Assembly: GCF_000473325.1 (NCBI RefSeq)
Contig: NZ_AXBI01000011.1
Coordinates: 1-64,000, forward strand
Source of the DNA: Leisingera caerulea DSM 24564
GTDB lineage: Bacteria; Pseudomonadota; Alphaproteobacteria; Rhodobacterales; Rhodobacteraceae
Direction of reading: 5' to 3'
DNA: 64,000 nt
Shown here: one piece after another, positions 53,454 through 61,408 of the stretch
How the letters are laid out: each line of letters opens with the position of its first letter
Numbering within the stretch: position 1 is the first letter of the stretch
Position numbers and translations under genes: made by a program
The notes under the pieces: generated by a model
The model's database searches: none
The model's input: only the letters and a program-made list of their open reading frames with translations
What the model was told of the DNA's origin: nothing

Positions 53454-54467
53454 ATGACCGGGCGCGTGGCCATGCAAAAGAAAACAGGCGCAATATTTGC
53501 CGCTGCGGCCGTGCTGCTAGTGGCCGCCGCAATGTACCTGTTCGTTTCCGAGGACGGCACGGAGCTGCCGGAGGGCTTGGTTCAGGGTAACGGCCGGATC
53601 GAGGCCGAACAGGTGGAGATCGCCCCCGCAAGGGCCGGCCGGGTGGCGCAGGTTCTGGCGGCGGAGGGCAGCCTGGTTGCGGCGGGCGATGTTCTGGTGG
53701 TGATGGACACTGACGAGCTGTCGGCGGCGCATGACCGGGCCCAGGCCGAAGCCGCGCTGGCGCGCCAGACCAAGGCCGAGGCAGAGGCGCTGGTTGTCCA
53801 GCGCCAGAGCGAGCACCGCCGCGCCGAGCATGAGCTGGAGCGCGCCACCGCGCTTCTGGCCGGGCACAACATCTCCGAAACCGTCTTTGAGGAGCGCGAC
53901 ACCGCCCATCAGGTTGCAGAGGCGGTGCTGGGCGCTGCGCAGGCGCGGGTTGCCACCGCCGACGCCGGGATCGCGGCGGCAGAGGCCGAGGTGCGCCGGA
54001 TCGCCGCGCAGATCGAGGACAGCACCCTGACCGCGCCGATGCCGGGCCGGGTTCTGTACCGGCTGGCAGAACCGGGCGAGGTGGTGGGCGCCGGCGGGCC
54101 GATCCTGACGCTGCTCAGCCTTGAGAACATCTATATGGAGGTGTTCCTGCCCGCCCGCGAGGCCGGTCTCCTGCCGATCGGCGCCGAGGCCCGCATCGTG
54201 CTGGACGCGCTGCCCGATTACGCCATTCCCGCAACCGTCACCTTTGTCTCGCCAGAGGCCCAGTTCACCCCCAAGCAGGTCGAGACCCTCAGCGAGCGCG
54301 AGCAGCTGGTGTTCCGCGTCCGGGTCCGCATCCCCGAAGACCTGGTGGCGGCGCGGATCGAGCATGTGAAGACCGGCCTGCGCGGGGTGGCAGTGATCCG
54401 GCTGGACCCGGACCAGGCCTGGCCCGAAGCGCTGGATCGCCGCATCCCGCCTGAGCTGTTCGAATGA
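53454..54467 (+). CDS. HlyD-family membrane fusion protein (YhiI-like)
   Basis: 337 residues from ATG 53454 (ATG 53472 is an alternative). One N-terminal membrane helix (about 9-31), then a lipoyl-like half (GNGRIEAEQVEIAPARAGRV), a coiled-coil hairpin rich in Ala, Glu and Arg (about 88-175), the second lipoyl half and a beta-barrel. It links an inner-membrane ABC exporter to the outer envelope. It overlaps the ABC gene by ATGA. Gene order equals E. coli yhiI-rbbA-yhhJ. Confidence 0.9.
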   Translation: MTGRVAMQKKTGAIFAAAAVLLVAAAMYLFVSEDGTELPEGLVQGNGRIEAEQVEIAPARAGRVAQVLAAEGSLVAAGDVLVVMDTDELSAAHDRAQAEAALARQTKAEAEALVVQRQSEHRRAEHELERATALLAGHNISETVFEERDTAHQVAEAVLGAAQARVATADAGIAAAEAEVRRIAAQIEDSTLTAPMPGRVLYRLAEPGEVVGAGGPILTLLSLENIYMEVFLPAREAGLLPIGAEARIVLDALPDYAIPATVTFVSPEAQFTPKQVETLSEREQLVFRVRVRIPEDLVAARIEHVKTGLRGVAVIRLDPDQAWPEALDRRIPPELFE

Positions 54468-57163
54468 CCGCCGCGGCAGGAGGCCCTCCCGGCATCCGCA
54501 TCGCGGAGGTGAGCCACCGCTACCGCAAGCATACCGCCCTGGACGCGGTCACGCTGGATCTGCCGCCGGGCCGGCTGGTGGGGTTCATCGGTCCCGACGG
54601 GGTCGGCAAGTCCACCCTTCTGGGCCTGATCACCGGCGCCAAGAAACTGCAGGCCGGGTCGATTGACGTGCTGGGCGGCCCGATCGGCAACGCCGCCCAC
54701 CGGCGCCGGGTCTGCTCCGCCATTGCCTTCATGCCGCAGGGGCTGGGCCGCAACCTCTATCCGGAACTGTCAGTGCGCGAGAACCTGGAGTTTTTCTCGC
54801 GCCTCTTCGGCCAGGGGCAGGAAGAGCGCGAGATCCGCATTGCCGCGCTGCTCACCGCCACCGGGCTGGCGCCTTTTGCGGACCGGCTGATGGGCCGGCT
54901 GTCGGGCGGCATGAAACAGAAGCTGGGCCTGTGCTGCGCCCTGATCCATGACCCCGAACTGCTGGTGCTGGATGAGCCGACCACCGGGGTCGATCCGCTG
55001 TCGCGCCGCCAGTTCTGGGCGCTGGTCAGCGCCATCCGCAACCAAAGCCCCGGCCTCTCGGTACTGGTCTCGACCGCCTACATGGAGGAGGCGCAGAGTT
55101 TCGACTGGATTGTCGCCATGGACGCCGGGCGGGTGCTGTTCCAAGGCCCCCCGGAAGACTTGAGAGGCACCGCGCCCGATCTTGAAACCGCCTACCGGCA
55201 GCTGCGCGCGCAGGGCGAACCGCTGGACATCCAGGTCGCGGCGCCCGATCACCGGATCAGCACCGAACCGGTCATCACCGCCCGCGGGCTGACCCGGCGC
55301 TTCGGCGATTTCGTTGCGGTCGACAGCGTCGATTTCACCATCGGCCGGGGCGAGATCTTCGGCTTTCTGGGCTCCAACGGCTGCGGCAAGTCGACCACCA
55401 TGAAGATGCTGACCGGCCTTTTGCCGATCAGCTCCGGCGCGGCGCAGCTGTTCGGCAAGCCGGTCGATGCCCGCAACCGCGCGCTGCGCCGCGAGATCGG
55501 CTATATGAGTCAGGCGTTTTCTCTTTATGGCGAGTTGAGCGTGCAGCAGAACCTGCAGCTTCACGCCCGCATTTTCGGGATCAAAGACCGCGAGGCCCGG
55601 GTCGCGGAACTGACCCGGCGCTTTGGCCTTGCGGCGCACAGCACCACCCTGGCCGCCGCCCTGCCCCTTGGCATCAAGCAGCGGCTGTCGCTGGCGGTTG
55701 CGGTGATCCACCGCCCGCGGGTGCTGATCCTGGACGAGCCGACCTCCGGCGTCGATCCGGAGGCGCGCGACATGTTCTGGGCGCTGCTGGTCGAGCTGTC
55801 GCGCACCGAGGGGGTGACGATATTCGTCTCCACCCATTTCATGGGCGAGGCCGAACGCTGCGACCGGGTGTCCTTCATGCACGCGGGCAAGGTTCTGGCC
55901 GAGGGCACCCCCGAAGAGCTGATGGCCGCCGAAGCGGCTGACAGCCTGGAGGAGGCGTTCATCTCCATCCTCAAGGCCGCGGACCCCCCTGCCCCGGTCG
56001 CCGCGCCGGAGACCGGCGTGCAGGCCGCCCGCGCCAGCACGGGCGGCGGCCTCGGGCGCGCCCTGGCCTATGCCCGGCGCGAAACGGTGGAGGTGCTGCG
56101 CGACCATGTGCGCCTGGCCTTTGCCTTCCTCGGCTCGGTGATCCTGATGCTGGTGTTCTGCTTCGGCATCTCGCTGGACATCGACGAGCTGGACTACGCC
56201 GCGCTCGACCTGTCGCAAAGCCCCGAAAGCCGCGCCTATCTGGCGGAAATCTCCGGCTCCCGCTACTTCCGCCCCACCCCGCCCCTGGCCAGCGCCGCCG
56301 AGGGCCGCAGCCGGCTGGTCTCGGGCGAGGTGTCGCTGGTGGTTGAGCTGCCGCCCGATTTCGGGCGCAAGCTGCGCGCAAATGAACCGGCAGAGGTGCT
56401 GGCCATTGTCGATGGCGCCATCCCGTTCAAGGGCGAAACGGTCGAGGGCTATGCCGCCGGGCTGCATCAGACATTTTTAAGCGCCCAGGCTGCCGCCAGC
56501 GGCACCCGCCAGCCCGAAATCGCCCGGATAGAGCCGCGGTTCCGCTATAACCAAAGCTTCGAAAGCATCGCCGCCATGGCGCCTGCGATGCCCGCAATCC
56601 TGCTGATCATGCTGCCCGCGGTGCTGATGGCGGTCAGCGTCGCGCGGGAAAAGGAACTGGGCTCGGTCACCAATTTTTACGTGACGCCAACCACCCGGCT
56701 GGAATTCCTGATCGGCAAGCAGATCCCCTATATCGTGATCGCCTATCTGAACTTCCTGCTGCTGACGGCGATGACCATCGCGGTCTTCGGGGTGCCGCTC
56801 AAGGGCGACCCGCTGCCCCTGGCCCTTGGCGCGCTGCTCTATGTCTGGGCCGCCACCTCCTACGGGCTGCTGATCGCCACCATGACCTCCAGCCAGGTGG
56901 CGGCAACCTTTGCAACCACTATCGCGTCGGTGGTGCCGACAATCCAGTTCTCCGGCCTGCTGCAGCCGGTCTCAACGCTGGAGGGCGGCGCCCAGACCAT
57001 CGGCTCGCTGTGGCCGTCGTCCTATTTCCTGCACCTGAACGTGGGCGCCTTCACCAAGGGGCTGGGCTGGGAGGCGCTGCTGCCCGACATCCTGGCGCTG
57101 GCCTGCTTCGGCCCGGTGTTCACCCTGCTGGCCGCGCTGTCGCTGCGCGCGCAGGAGAAATAG
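54464..57163 (+). CDS. rbbA: RbbA-like ABC transporter: two ATPase domains fused to a permease
   Basis: 899 residues (E. coli RbbA 911). NBD1: Walker A GPDGVGKST (43-51), signature LSGGMKQK, Walker B LLVLDEPTTGVDP. NBD2: Walker A GSNGCGKST (about 303-311) and Walker B VLILDEPTSGVDP, but the signature reads LPLGIKQR, so only one composite ATP site may be fully active. The last ~350 residues are an ABC-2 permease with about six helices. It functions with the HlyD protein and the next permease as an exporter; RbbA is also described as ribosome-associated in E. coli. Substrate unknown. Confidence 0.92.
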   Translation: MTAAAGGPPGIRIAEVSHRYRKHTALDAVTLDLPPGRLVGFIGPDGVGKSTLLGLITGAKKLQAGSIDVLGGPIGNAAHRRRVCSAIAFMPQGLGRNLYPELSVRENLEFFSRLFGQGQEEREIRIAALLTATGLAPFADRLMGRLSGGMKQKLGLCCALIHDPELLVLDEPTTGVDPLSRRQFWALVSAIRNQSPGLSVLVSTAYMEEAQSFDWIVAMDAGRVLFQGPPEDLRGTAPDLETAYRQLRAQGEPLDIQVAAPDHRISTEPVITARGLTRRFGDFVAVDSVDFTIGRGEIFGFLGSNGCGKSTTMKMLTGLLPISSGAAQLFGKPVDARNRALRREIGYMSQAFSLYGELSVQQNLQLHARIFGIKDREARVAELTRRFGLAAHSTTLAAALPLGIKQRLSLAVAVIHRPRVLILDEPTSGVDPEARDMFWALLVELSRTEGVTIFVSTHFMGEAERCDRVSFMHAGKVLAEGTPEELMAAEAADSLEEAFISILKAADPPAPVAAPETGVQAARASTGGGLGRALAYARRETVEVLRDHVRLAFAFLGSVILMLVFCFGISLDIDELDYAALDLSQSPESRAYLAEISGSRYFRPTPPLASAAEGRSRLVSGEVSLVVELPPDFGRKLRANEPAEVLAIVDGAIPFKGETVEGYAAGLHQTFLSAQAAASGTRQPEIARIEPRFRYNQSFESIAAMAPAMPAILLIMLPAVLMAVSVAREKELGSVTNFYVTPTTRLEFLIGKQIPYIVIAYLNFLLLTAMTIAVFGVPLKGDPLPLALGALLYVWAATSYGLLIATMTSSQVAATFATTIASVVPTIQFSGLLQPVSTLEGGAQTIGSLWPSSYFLHLNVGAFTKGLGWEALLPDILALACFGPVFTLLAALSLRAQEK

Positions 57164-58288
57164 ATGCGGCGGCTGTCCCGCATATTCTGGCTCGGCCTCA
57201 AGGAGATGATGAGCCTGCGCCGCGACTGGGTGATGATGGCGCTGCTGGTCTGGTCCTTCACGCTGTCGCCGGTGATGGAGGCAACAGGCGTGGCAACCTC
57301 AGTGAACAACGCCTCGATCGCCTTTGCCGACGAGGACAACTCGCCCCTGTCCCGCAAACTGGCCGAAGCGTTCTTTCCGCCGGAATTTCAGCCGGTGGTT
57401 CAGGTCGCCCCCGGCACCGGCGCCGCGCGGATGGACGCGGGCGATTTTCTGTTTGTGGTGGCGGTGCCGCCCGGCTTCGAAAAGGATCTGCGCGCCGCCC
57501 GCGTGCCGGAAATCCAGGTGCTGGTTGATGCCACCGCGATGGAGCAGGCAGGCATCGGCGTGCAGTACATCACCAGCATCCTCAGCACCGAGATCCGCCG
57601 CTTTGCCATCGGTGCCGACCTGGCAGAGCCGCAGGCCCTGGGCATCATCATCCGCAGTGCCTTCAACCCCAACCGCGACACCGTGCGCTTTGCCGGCATC
57701 AACGCGCTGATCGGCCAGATCATGTGGCTGACCACGATCCTGACCGGCGCCGCGATGATCCGCGAACGCGAGCACGGCACCATTGAGCACCTGCTGGCGA
57801 TGCCGCTGTCGCCCTTTGACATTGCAGCGGCCAAGATCTGGGCCAACGCCACGGTGGTGCTGGCCGGGGCAGCGCTGTCGCTGGCCTTTGTGATGCAGGG
57901 GGTCCTGGGCATCCGCATCGCCGGGTCCACGATGCTGTTCCTCTGCGGCACGGCGCTGTTTCTGTTCACCGCCACCGCGCTGGGGGTGTTCCTGGCAACC
58001 GTGGCGCGCTCGATGGCGCAGTTTGCGCTGTTGGTGATGCTGACCATTCTGCCGATGCTGATGCTGTCGGGCGGCGAAACCCCGGTGGAGAGCCAGCCCG
58101 TCTGGCTGCAGGCCATCACCACTTTCCTGCCCTCGCGCCACTACATGGCCGCCAGCCAGGCCATCGTCTTCAAGGGCGCAGGCTTTGAAACCGTCTGGCC
58201 GGAGTTCCTGTGGATGGCGCTGCTGGGCGCCGCGCTGCTGGCCACCAGCCTGCTGCTGTTCCGCCGCTCGGTGGCGCACGACAGCTAG
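57164..58288 (+). CDS. ABC-2 type permease (YhhJ-like)
   Basis: 374 residues (E. coli YhhJ about 375). One N-terminal helix, a large periplasmic loop (about 45-175), then five helices with the ABC-2 core motif REREHGTIEHLLAMPLSPFDI. It starts on the base after the rbbA-like stop, so translation is coupled. Together the three genes give a complete envelope exporter. Its stop overlaps tail to tail (CTAG) the stop of the next Usp gene. Confidence 0.9.
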   Translation: MRRLSRIFWLGLKEMMSLRRDWVMMALLVWSFTLSPVMEATGVATSVNNASIAFADEDNSPLSRKLAEAFFPPEFQPVVQVAPGTGAARMDAGDFLFVVAVPPGFEKDLRAARVPEIQVLVDATAMEQAGIGVQYITSILSTEIRRFAIGADLAEPQALGIIIRSAFNPNRDTVRFAGINALIGQIMWLTTILTGAAMIREREHGTIEHLLAMPLSPFDIAAAKIWANATVVLAGAALSLAFVMQGVLGIRIAGSTMLFLCGTALFLFTATALGVFLATVARSMAQFALLVMLTILPMLMLSGGETPVESQPVWLQAITTFLPSRHYMAASQAIVFKGAGFETVWPEFLWMALLGAALLATSLLLFRRSVAHDS

Positions 58289-58692
58289 CGGATCACAACC
58301 ACGGTGCAGGCGGCGTGGCGCACAACCCGCGCCGCCGTCGATCCCAGGAAATAGTCCTGCAGCCCGGGCCGGTGCGACGCGATGACGATGCAATCGGCGC
58401 CCTGCTGATCGGCATAATCGGTAATCGCGCGACCGGCATGGCCGGTGACAACCACAGCCTTGACGTCTTTCACCCCGCCCAGATCGGCCTTGAGCGACGC
58501 CAGCATTTCGTCATGGGTATGCTCCAGCAGACCTTCCGGCAGCTGCTGAACCACATATCCGGGAATGGCTTCGGCCACGGTGAGCGCGGTGATCTTGCCG
58601 CCGCTGTCTGCCAGCAGCCGGGCGGCCTCCATTGCAGCGGCAGTGTTGGAGCCGTGATCCGGTGCGATGGGCACAAGCACATTCTTGTACAT
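58285..58692 (-). CDS. Universal stress protein, single domain (UspA-like)
   Basis: 135 residues from ATG 58692, six bases after GGAGG; another ATG directly upstream is less well spaced. Compact Usp fold starting MYKNVLVPIAPDHGSN and ending VVRHAACTVVVIR. The nucleotide loop is SHRPGLQDYFLGST, with the G-x2-G part changed. It resembles the Usp at 33002 at the C-terminus. Own promoter with a Crp/Fnr-type box. Confidence 0.92.
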   Translation of the reverse strand: MYKNVLVPIAPDHGSNTAAAMEAARLLADSGGKITALTVAEAIPGYVVQQLPEGLLEHTHDEMLASLKADLGGVKDVKAVVVTGHAGRAITDYADQQGADCIVIASHRPGLQDYFLGSTAARVVRHAACTVVVIR

Positions 58693-58718
58693 CATGTTCC
58701 TCCTCAGGTGGTTGCACA

Positions 58719-58760
58719 ACGTTACGCCCGCGGCGTCCGGCCTGCATTGATTGAGGTTAT
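58719..58760 (-). promoter_or_regulatory. Crp/Fnr-type box and -10 for usp
   Basis: On the minus strand ATAACCTCAATCAA (58760-58747), one mismatch, with TAACGT (58724-58719) at exactly the -41.5 geometry. Confidence 0.5.
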
Positions 58761-58804
58761 CCGGCTCAGCGTAGTGCCTCTCGCCGCACAGCAGCCGGTC
58801 CGGA

Positions 58805-60331
58805 TCACGCCGGGAACAGGGTGTCCTGCACCAGCCCGGCCACCTGTCCGGCCTCGCCGCCGCAGGCGATCCGGGTCCAGCCGGCCGGGTCCGCGCTGCG
58901 CTTCAGCTGCGCGTGCAGCACATCCGCATCCGCATCCGAGGCATCGCCGGTGCGGGCGGCGATCCGCTGCTCCAGCACGGCCGGATCAGCATGCAGCCAG
59001 ATGCCATCAAAGGGCACCCCCAGCCGCGCCGCCAGCGCCAGCGCCTGTTTCCGGTAACCCGCCTCCAGAAAAGTCGCATCAACGATAACGCTGTGGCCGG
59101 CGCGCAGGGCCTGCTCTGCCAGATCCAGCAGCCGGGCGTAGACTTTTGCGGTGACGTCCGGGCCATAGCCTTCGGCCGGCAGCCGGTCCAGCGGGGCGGC
59201 GCCGAACAGCGCCTTGCGCTCCACATCGCTGCGCAGGTGCACCGCGCCGGGCGCGGGCCGCAGCAGCGGCGCGACGCGCGCCGCAACCGTGGTTTTGCCG
59301 GTGCCCGACAGCCCGCCAACCGCCACCAGCCGCGGCGGCGCGGCGGCAAGGCAGTCCGCCGCCAGATCCAGATAGCTGCGGGCGTCCCCGGCAGCCTCTT
59401 CGGAGCCGCTGCCGGCCATCCCCTGCACCGTGACCATCGCCCGGATCGCGGCCCGCAGCGCCATGAACAGCGGCAGCGCAGCCAGCCCGCCATAGTCCCC
59501 CGCCGCCTGCAAATAGCTGTTCAGCGCCGCATTCGCCTGCGCTGCCGCGCCCCGGTGCAGCAGATCCATCAGCAAAAAGCCAAAGTCATAAAACACGTCG
59601 CAGGTGCCCAGCCGCTCATCGAACTCCAGCGCGTCAAAGGGCACCGGCCTGCCGTTGATCAGCACAAGGTTTCTCAGATGCAGATCCCCGTGGCACCTGC
59701 GCACATAGCCCGCGGCTGAGCGCTCCGTGAGACGCGGCGCGGCCTGCGCAAAGACCTGATCGGCTCTGTCCAGAAACGCCGCCACCCTGCCGCGGCCCAG
59801 CACCGGCTCCATGGCGTCAAAAGCCTCCCGCAGCTCATCTATGATCTCCCGGATCAGCACGGCACCGTCGGCACCCCGCCTCTCCGCATCCGCATGATAG
59901 GCGGCCACCGCGCTGCCAAGCCGGCCTGCCAATTCAACGGACAGCCCGCCGGCATCGGCGATACGGCTCAGCTCCGCCTCCCGCGGGAACCGGTGCATCC
60001 GCAGAACGTACTCGACCGGAGCCCCCGCGCCGTCCAGCGCCAGCCCCCCTGAGGCGTCGCGGGTCACCGCAACCACCCGGTCATAGATTTCGGGGGCTGC
60101 CGGGGCATTGAGGGCAAGCTCGCGCTCCAGAACAGCCTTGCGCGAGTCAAGCGATGAAAAGTCCAGATAGCTGTAGCGCACTGCCCGCTTGATCTTGAAC
60201 GCCAGGCCGCCGGTCAGGAACACATGGGCGGAGTGCGTCGTGACCACTTCAACGGGCCCGTCAGACCCATAGGCTGACGGGCTGCTCAGAAAGGCCACCG
60301 CTTCGGCCTGCTGGGTTTCTCCCGGATGCAT
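58805..60331 (-). CDS. Fusion of aminoglycoside-phosphotransferase-like kinase and P-loop ATPase
   Basis: 508 residues. The N-terminal domain (about 1-330) is kinase-like, with the Brenner motif CHGDLHLRN and the metal-binding FDALEFDERLGTCDVFYD. The C-terminal domain (about 335-508) is a P-loop NTPase of the AAA_33/zeta-toxin-like kind, with GGLSGTGKTTVA and a late Arg-rich lid. Such fusions are widespread but their substrates are unknown; both halves probably phosphorylate small molecules. An Fnr-type box lies 46 bp upstream. It is in the same orientation as the neighbouring Usp gene. Confidence 0.9.
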   Translation of the reverse strand: MHPGETQQAEAVAFLSSPSAYGSDGPVEVVTTHSAHVFLTGGLAFKIKRAVRYSYLDFSSLDSRKAVLERELALNAPAAPEIYDRVVAVTRDASGGLALDGAGAPVEYVLRMHRFPREAELSRIADAGGLSVELAGRLGSAVAAYHADAERRGADGAVLIREIIDELREAFDAMEPVLGRGRVAAFLDRADQVFAQAAPRLTERSAAGYVRRCHGDLHLRNLVLINGRPVPFDALEFDERLGTCDVFYDFGFLLMDLLHRGAAAQANAALNSYLQAAGDYGGLAALPLFMALRAAIRAMVTVQGMAGSGSEEAAGDARSYLDLAADCLAAAPPRLVAVGGLSGTGKTTVAARVAPLLRPAPGAVHLRSDVERKALFGAAPLDRLPAEGYGPDVTAKVYARLLDLAEQALRAGHSVIVDATFLEAGYRKQALALAARLGVPFDGIWLHADPAVLEQRIAARTGDASDADADVLHAQLKRSADPAGWTRIACGGEAGQVAGLVQDTLFPA

Positions 60332-60348
60332 TGGCTTACCCCCGTGGC

Positions 60349-60390
60349 AGATTAGCAGCGCCGCCGCCCTGCCGCCTTGAGCAAGGTCAA
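60349..60390 (-). promoter_or_regulatory. Fnr-type box and -10 for the kinase-ATPase fusion
   Basis: TTGAGCAAGGTCAA (60377-60390), one mismatch, with TAATCT (60354-60349) on the minus strand at exactly -41.5 geometry; the leader would be about 11 bases. Confidence 0.5.
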
Positions 60391-60430
60391 GCGGCGGCGG
60401 TCCGGACTTGGCAAAGGCGGCACTGCCGGA

Positions 60431-61276
60431 TCAATGGGCAAACAGAACCGGCAGTTCTGTCTGTTCGATCATCGTTCTGGTGGTGCCGCCGAACACCGCC
60501 TCGCGCAGGCGGGAATGGCCATAGGCGCCCATGACCACCAGATCCGCCCCGGCTTCCCGCGCACGGTCCTGGATGGCGCGGCCGACATCATGCCCGCCGC
60601 TGAGGAATTGCGAGACGGTCACAGTGCAGCCGTGGTGGCTGAGCCATGCCGCGGCATCCGTGCCGGGGTCCTCGCCGTCCCGCTCGTCTGTCAGATCCGG
60701 GTCAAAGCACCCGATGACAACCTCCTGCGCGCGGCGCATCCAGGGCAGCGCCGCATGGGCCGCGCGGGAGGCGGCCAGGCTGCTGTTCCACGCCAGGAAG
60801 ATGCGGCTGTAGCTTGCAAACGGCGCGCTGTTCAAGATCACCGGAACCGGCGACTGGAACAGCAGGCCGTGCAGCGCCTCCCGGAAGACCCCGTCTTTTT
60901 CCCTGACCCCCCCGGCGAACCCGGCAATGTCGCAGGACATGGCGCGGCGCGCGCACAGCAGCCGGATTTCGGCACCCGCAGACACCGCATACTGAACGTC
61001 GCCGGAACAGCCGCTCTGTGCCAGCAGCCCGTTAATTCCGGCGGCCCGGGTTTCTATCGCCGATTTCGACTCCGCGAACCGGTCAACCCAGTCCGCCGGC
61101 ATCGCCGCCGAGCCAAAGGCGGTTGCGCCGGACATGAAGTAGGGCCGGGCAGGCAAAGTCTCCAGCAGCAGGCAGGCCAGATAGGCGTCCTGTTTCCGGG
61201 CGGCCTCGGCTGCGGCGGTGACCGCCGCATCGCTGGTGTCTCTGCTGAGCACGATAAGAGAGGTTTTGCGTTGCAT
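60431..61276 (-). CDS. Tandem-domain universal stress protein
   Basis: 281 residues from ATG 61276, with GGAGG seven bases upstream. Two Usp folds; the second has MGAYGHSRLREAVFGG (G-x2-G-x9-G), the first is degenerate. Of the window's Usps this most resembles the one at 27030 around the nucleotide loop (YGHSRL). The two are probably paralogues within the island. Confidence 0.92.
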   Translation of the reverse strand: MQRKTSLIVLSRDTSDAAVTAAAEAARKQDAYLACLLLETLPARPYFMSGATAFGSAAMPADWVDRFAESKSAIETRAAGINGLLAQSGCSGDVQYAVSAGAEIRLLCARRAMSCDIAGFAGGVREKDGVFREALHGLLFQSPVPVILNSAPFASYSRIFLAWNSSLAASRAAHAALPWMRRAQEVVIGCFDPDLTDERDGEDPGTDAAAWLSHHGCTVTVSQFLSGGHDVGRAIQDRAREAGADLVVMGAYGHSRLREAVFGGTTRTMIEQTELPVLFAH

Positions 61277-61328
61277 GGCGGGCCTCCGGCAAATGGATCG
61301 CGGCAGGCGGGCATGCACACCGCGCCAG

Positions 61329-61371
61329 TCAGTAGATCAGGTCTGCACGCGGATGCCATGATCCCGATCAA
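61329..61371 (-). promoter_or_regulatory. Fnr-type box for usp
   Basis: On the minus strand TTGATCGGGATCAT (61371-61358), one mismatch. The -10 at the matching place (TACTGA, 61334-61329) is weak. The box overlaps the first unit of a three-fold repeat. Confidence 0.5.
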
Positions 61372-61408
61372 TCAGGCCCCCGATCATTCAGGCCCCGATC
61401 ATTCACGC
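61363..61408. repeat. Three imperfect 15-16 bp direct repeats
   Basis: CCCGATCAATCAGGC (61363-61377), CCCGATCATTCAGGC (61379-61393) and CCCGATCATTCACGC (61394-61408) follow one another. Each contains a GATCA half of the Fnr-type box. The last unit runs into the 3' end of the P-type ATPase gene, so the array may have arisen by slippage from the regulatory box. Confidence 0.75.
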
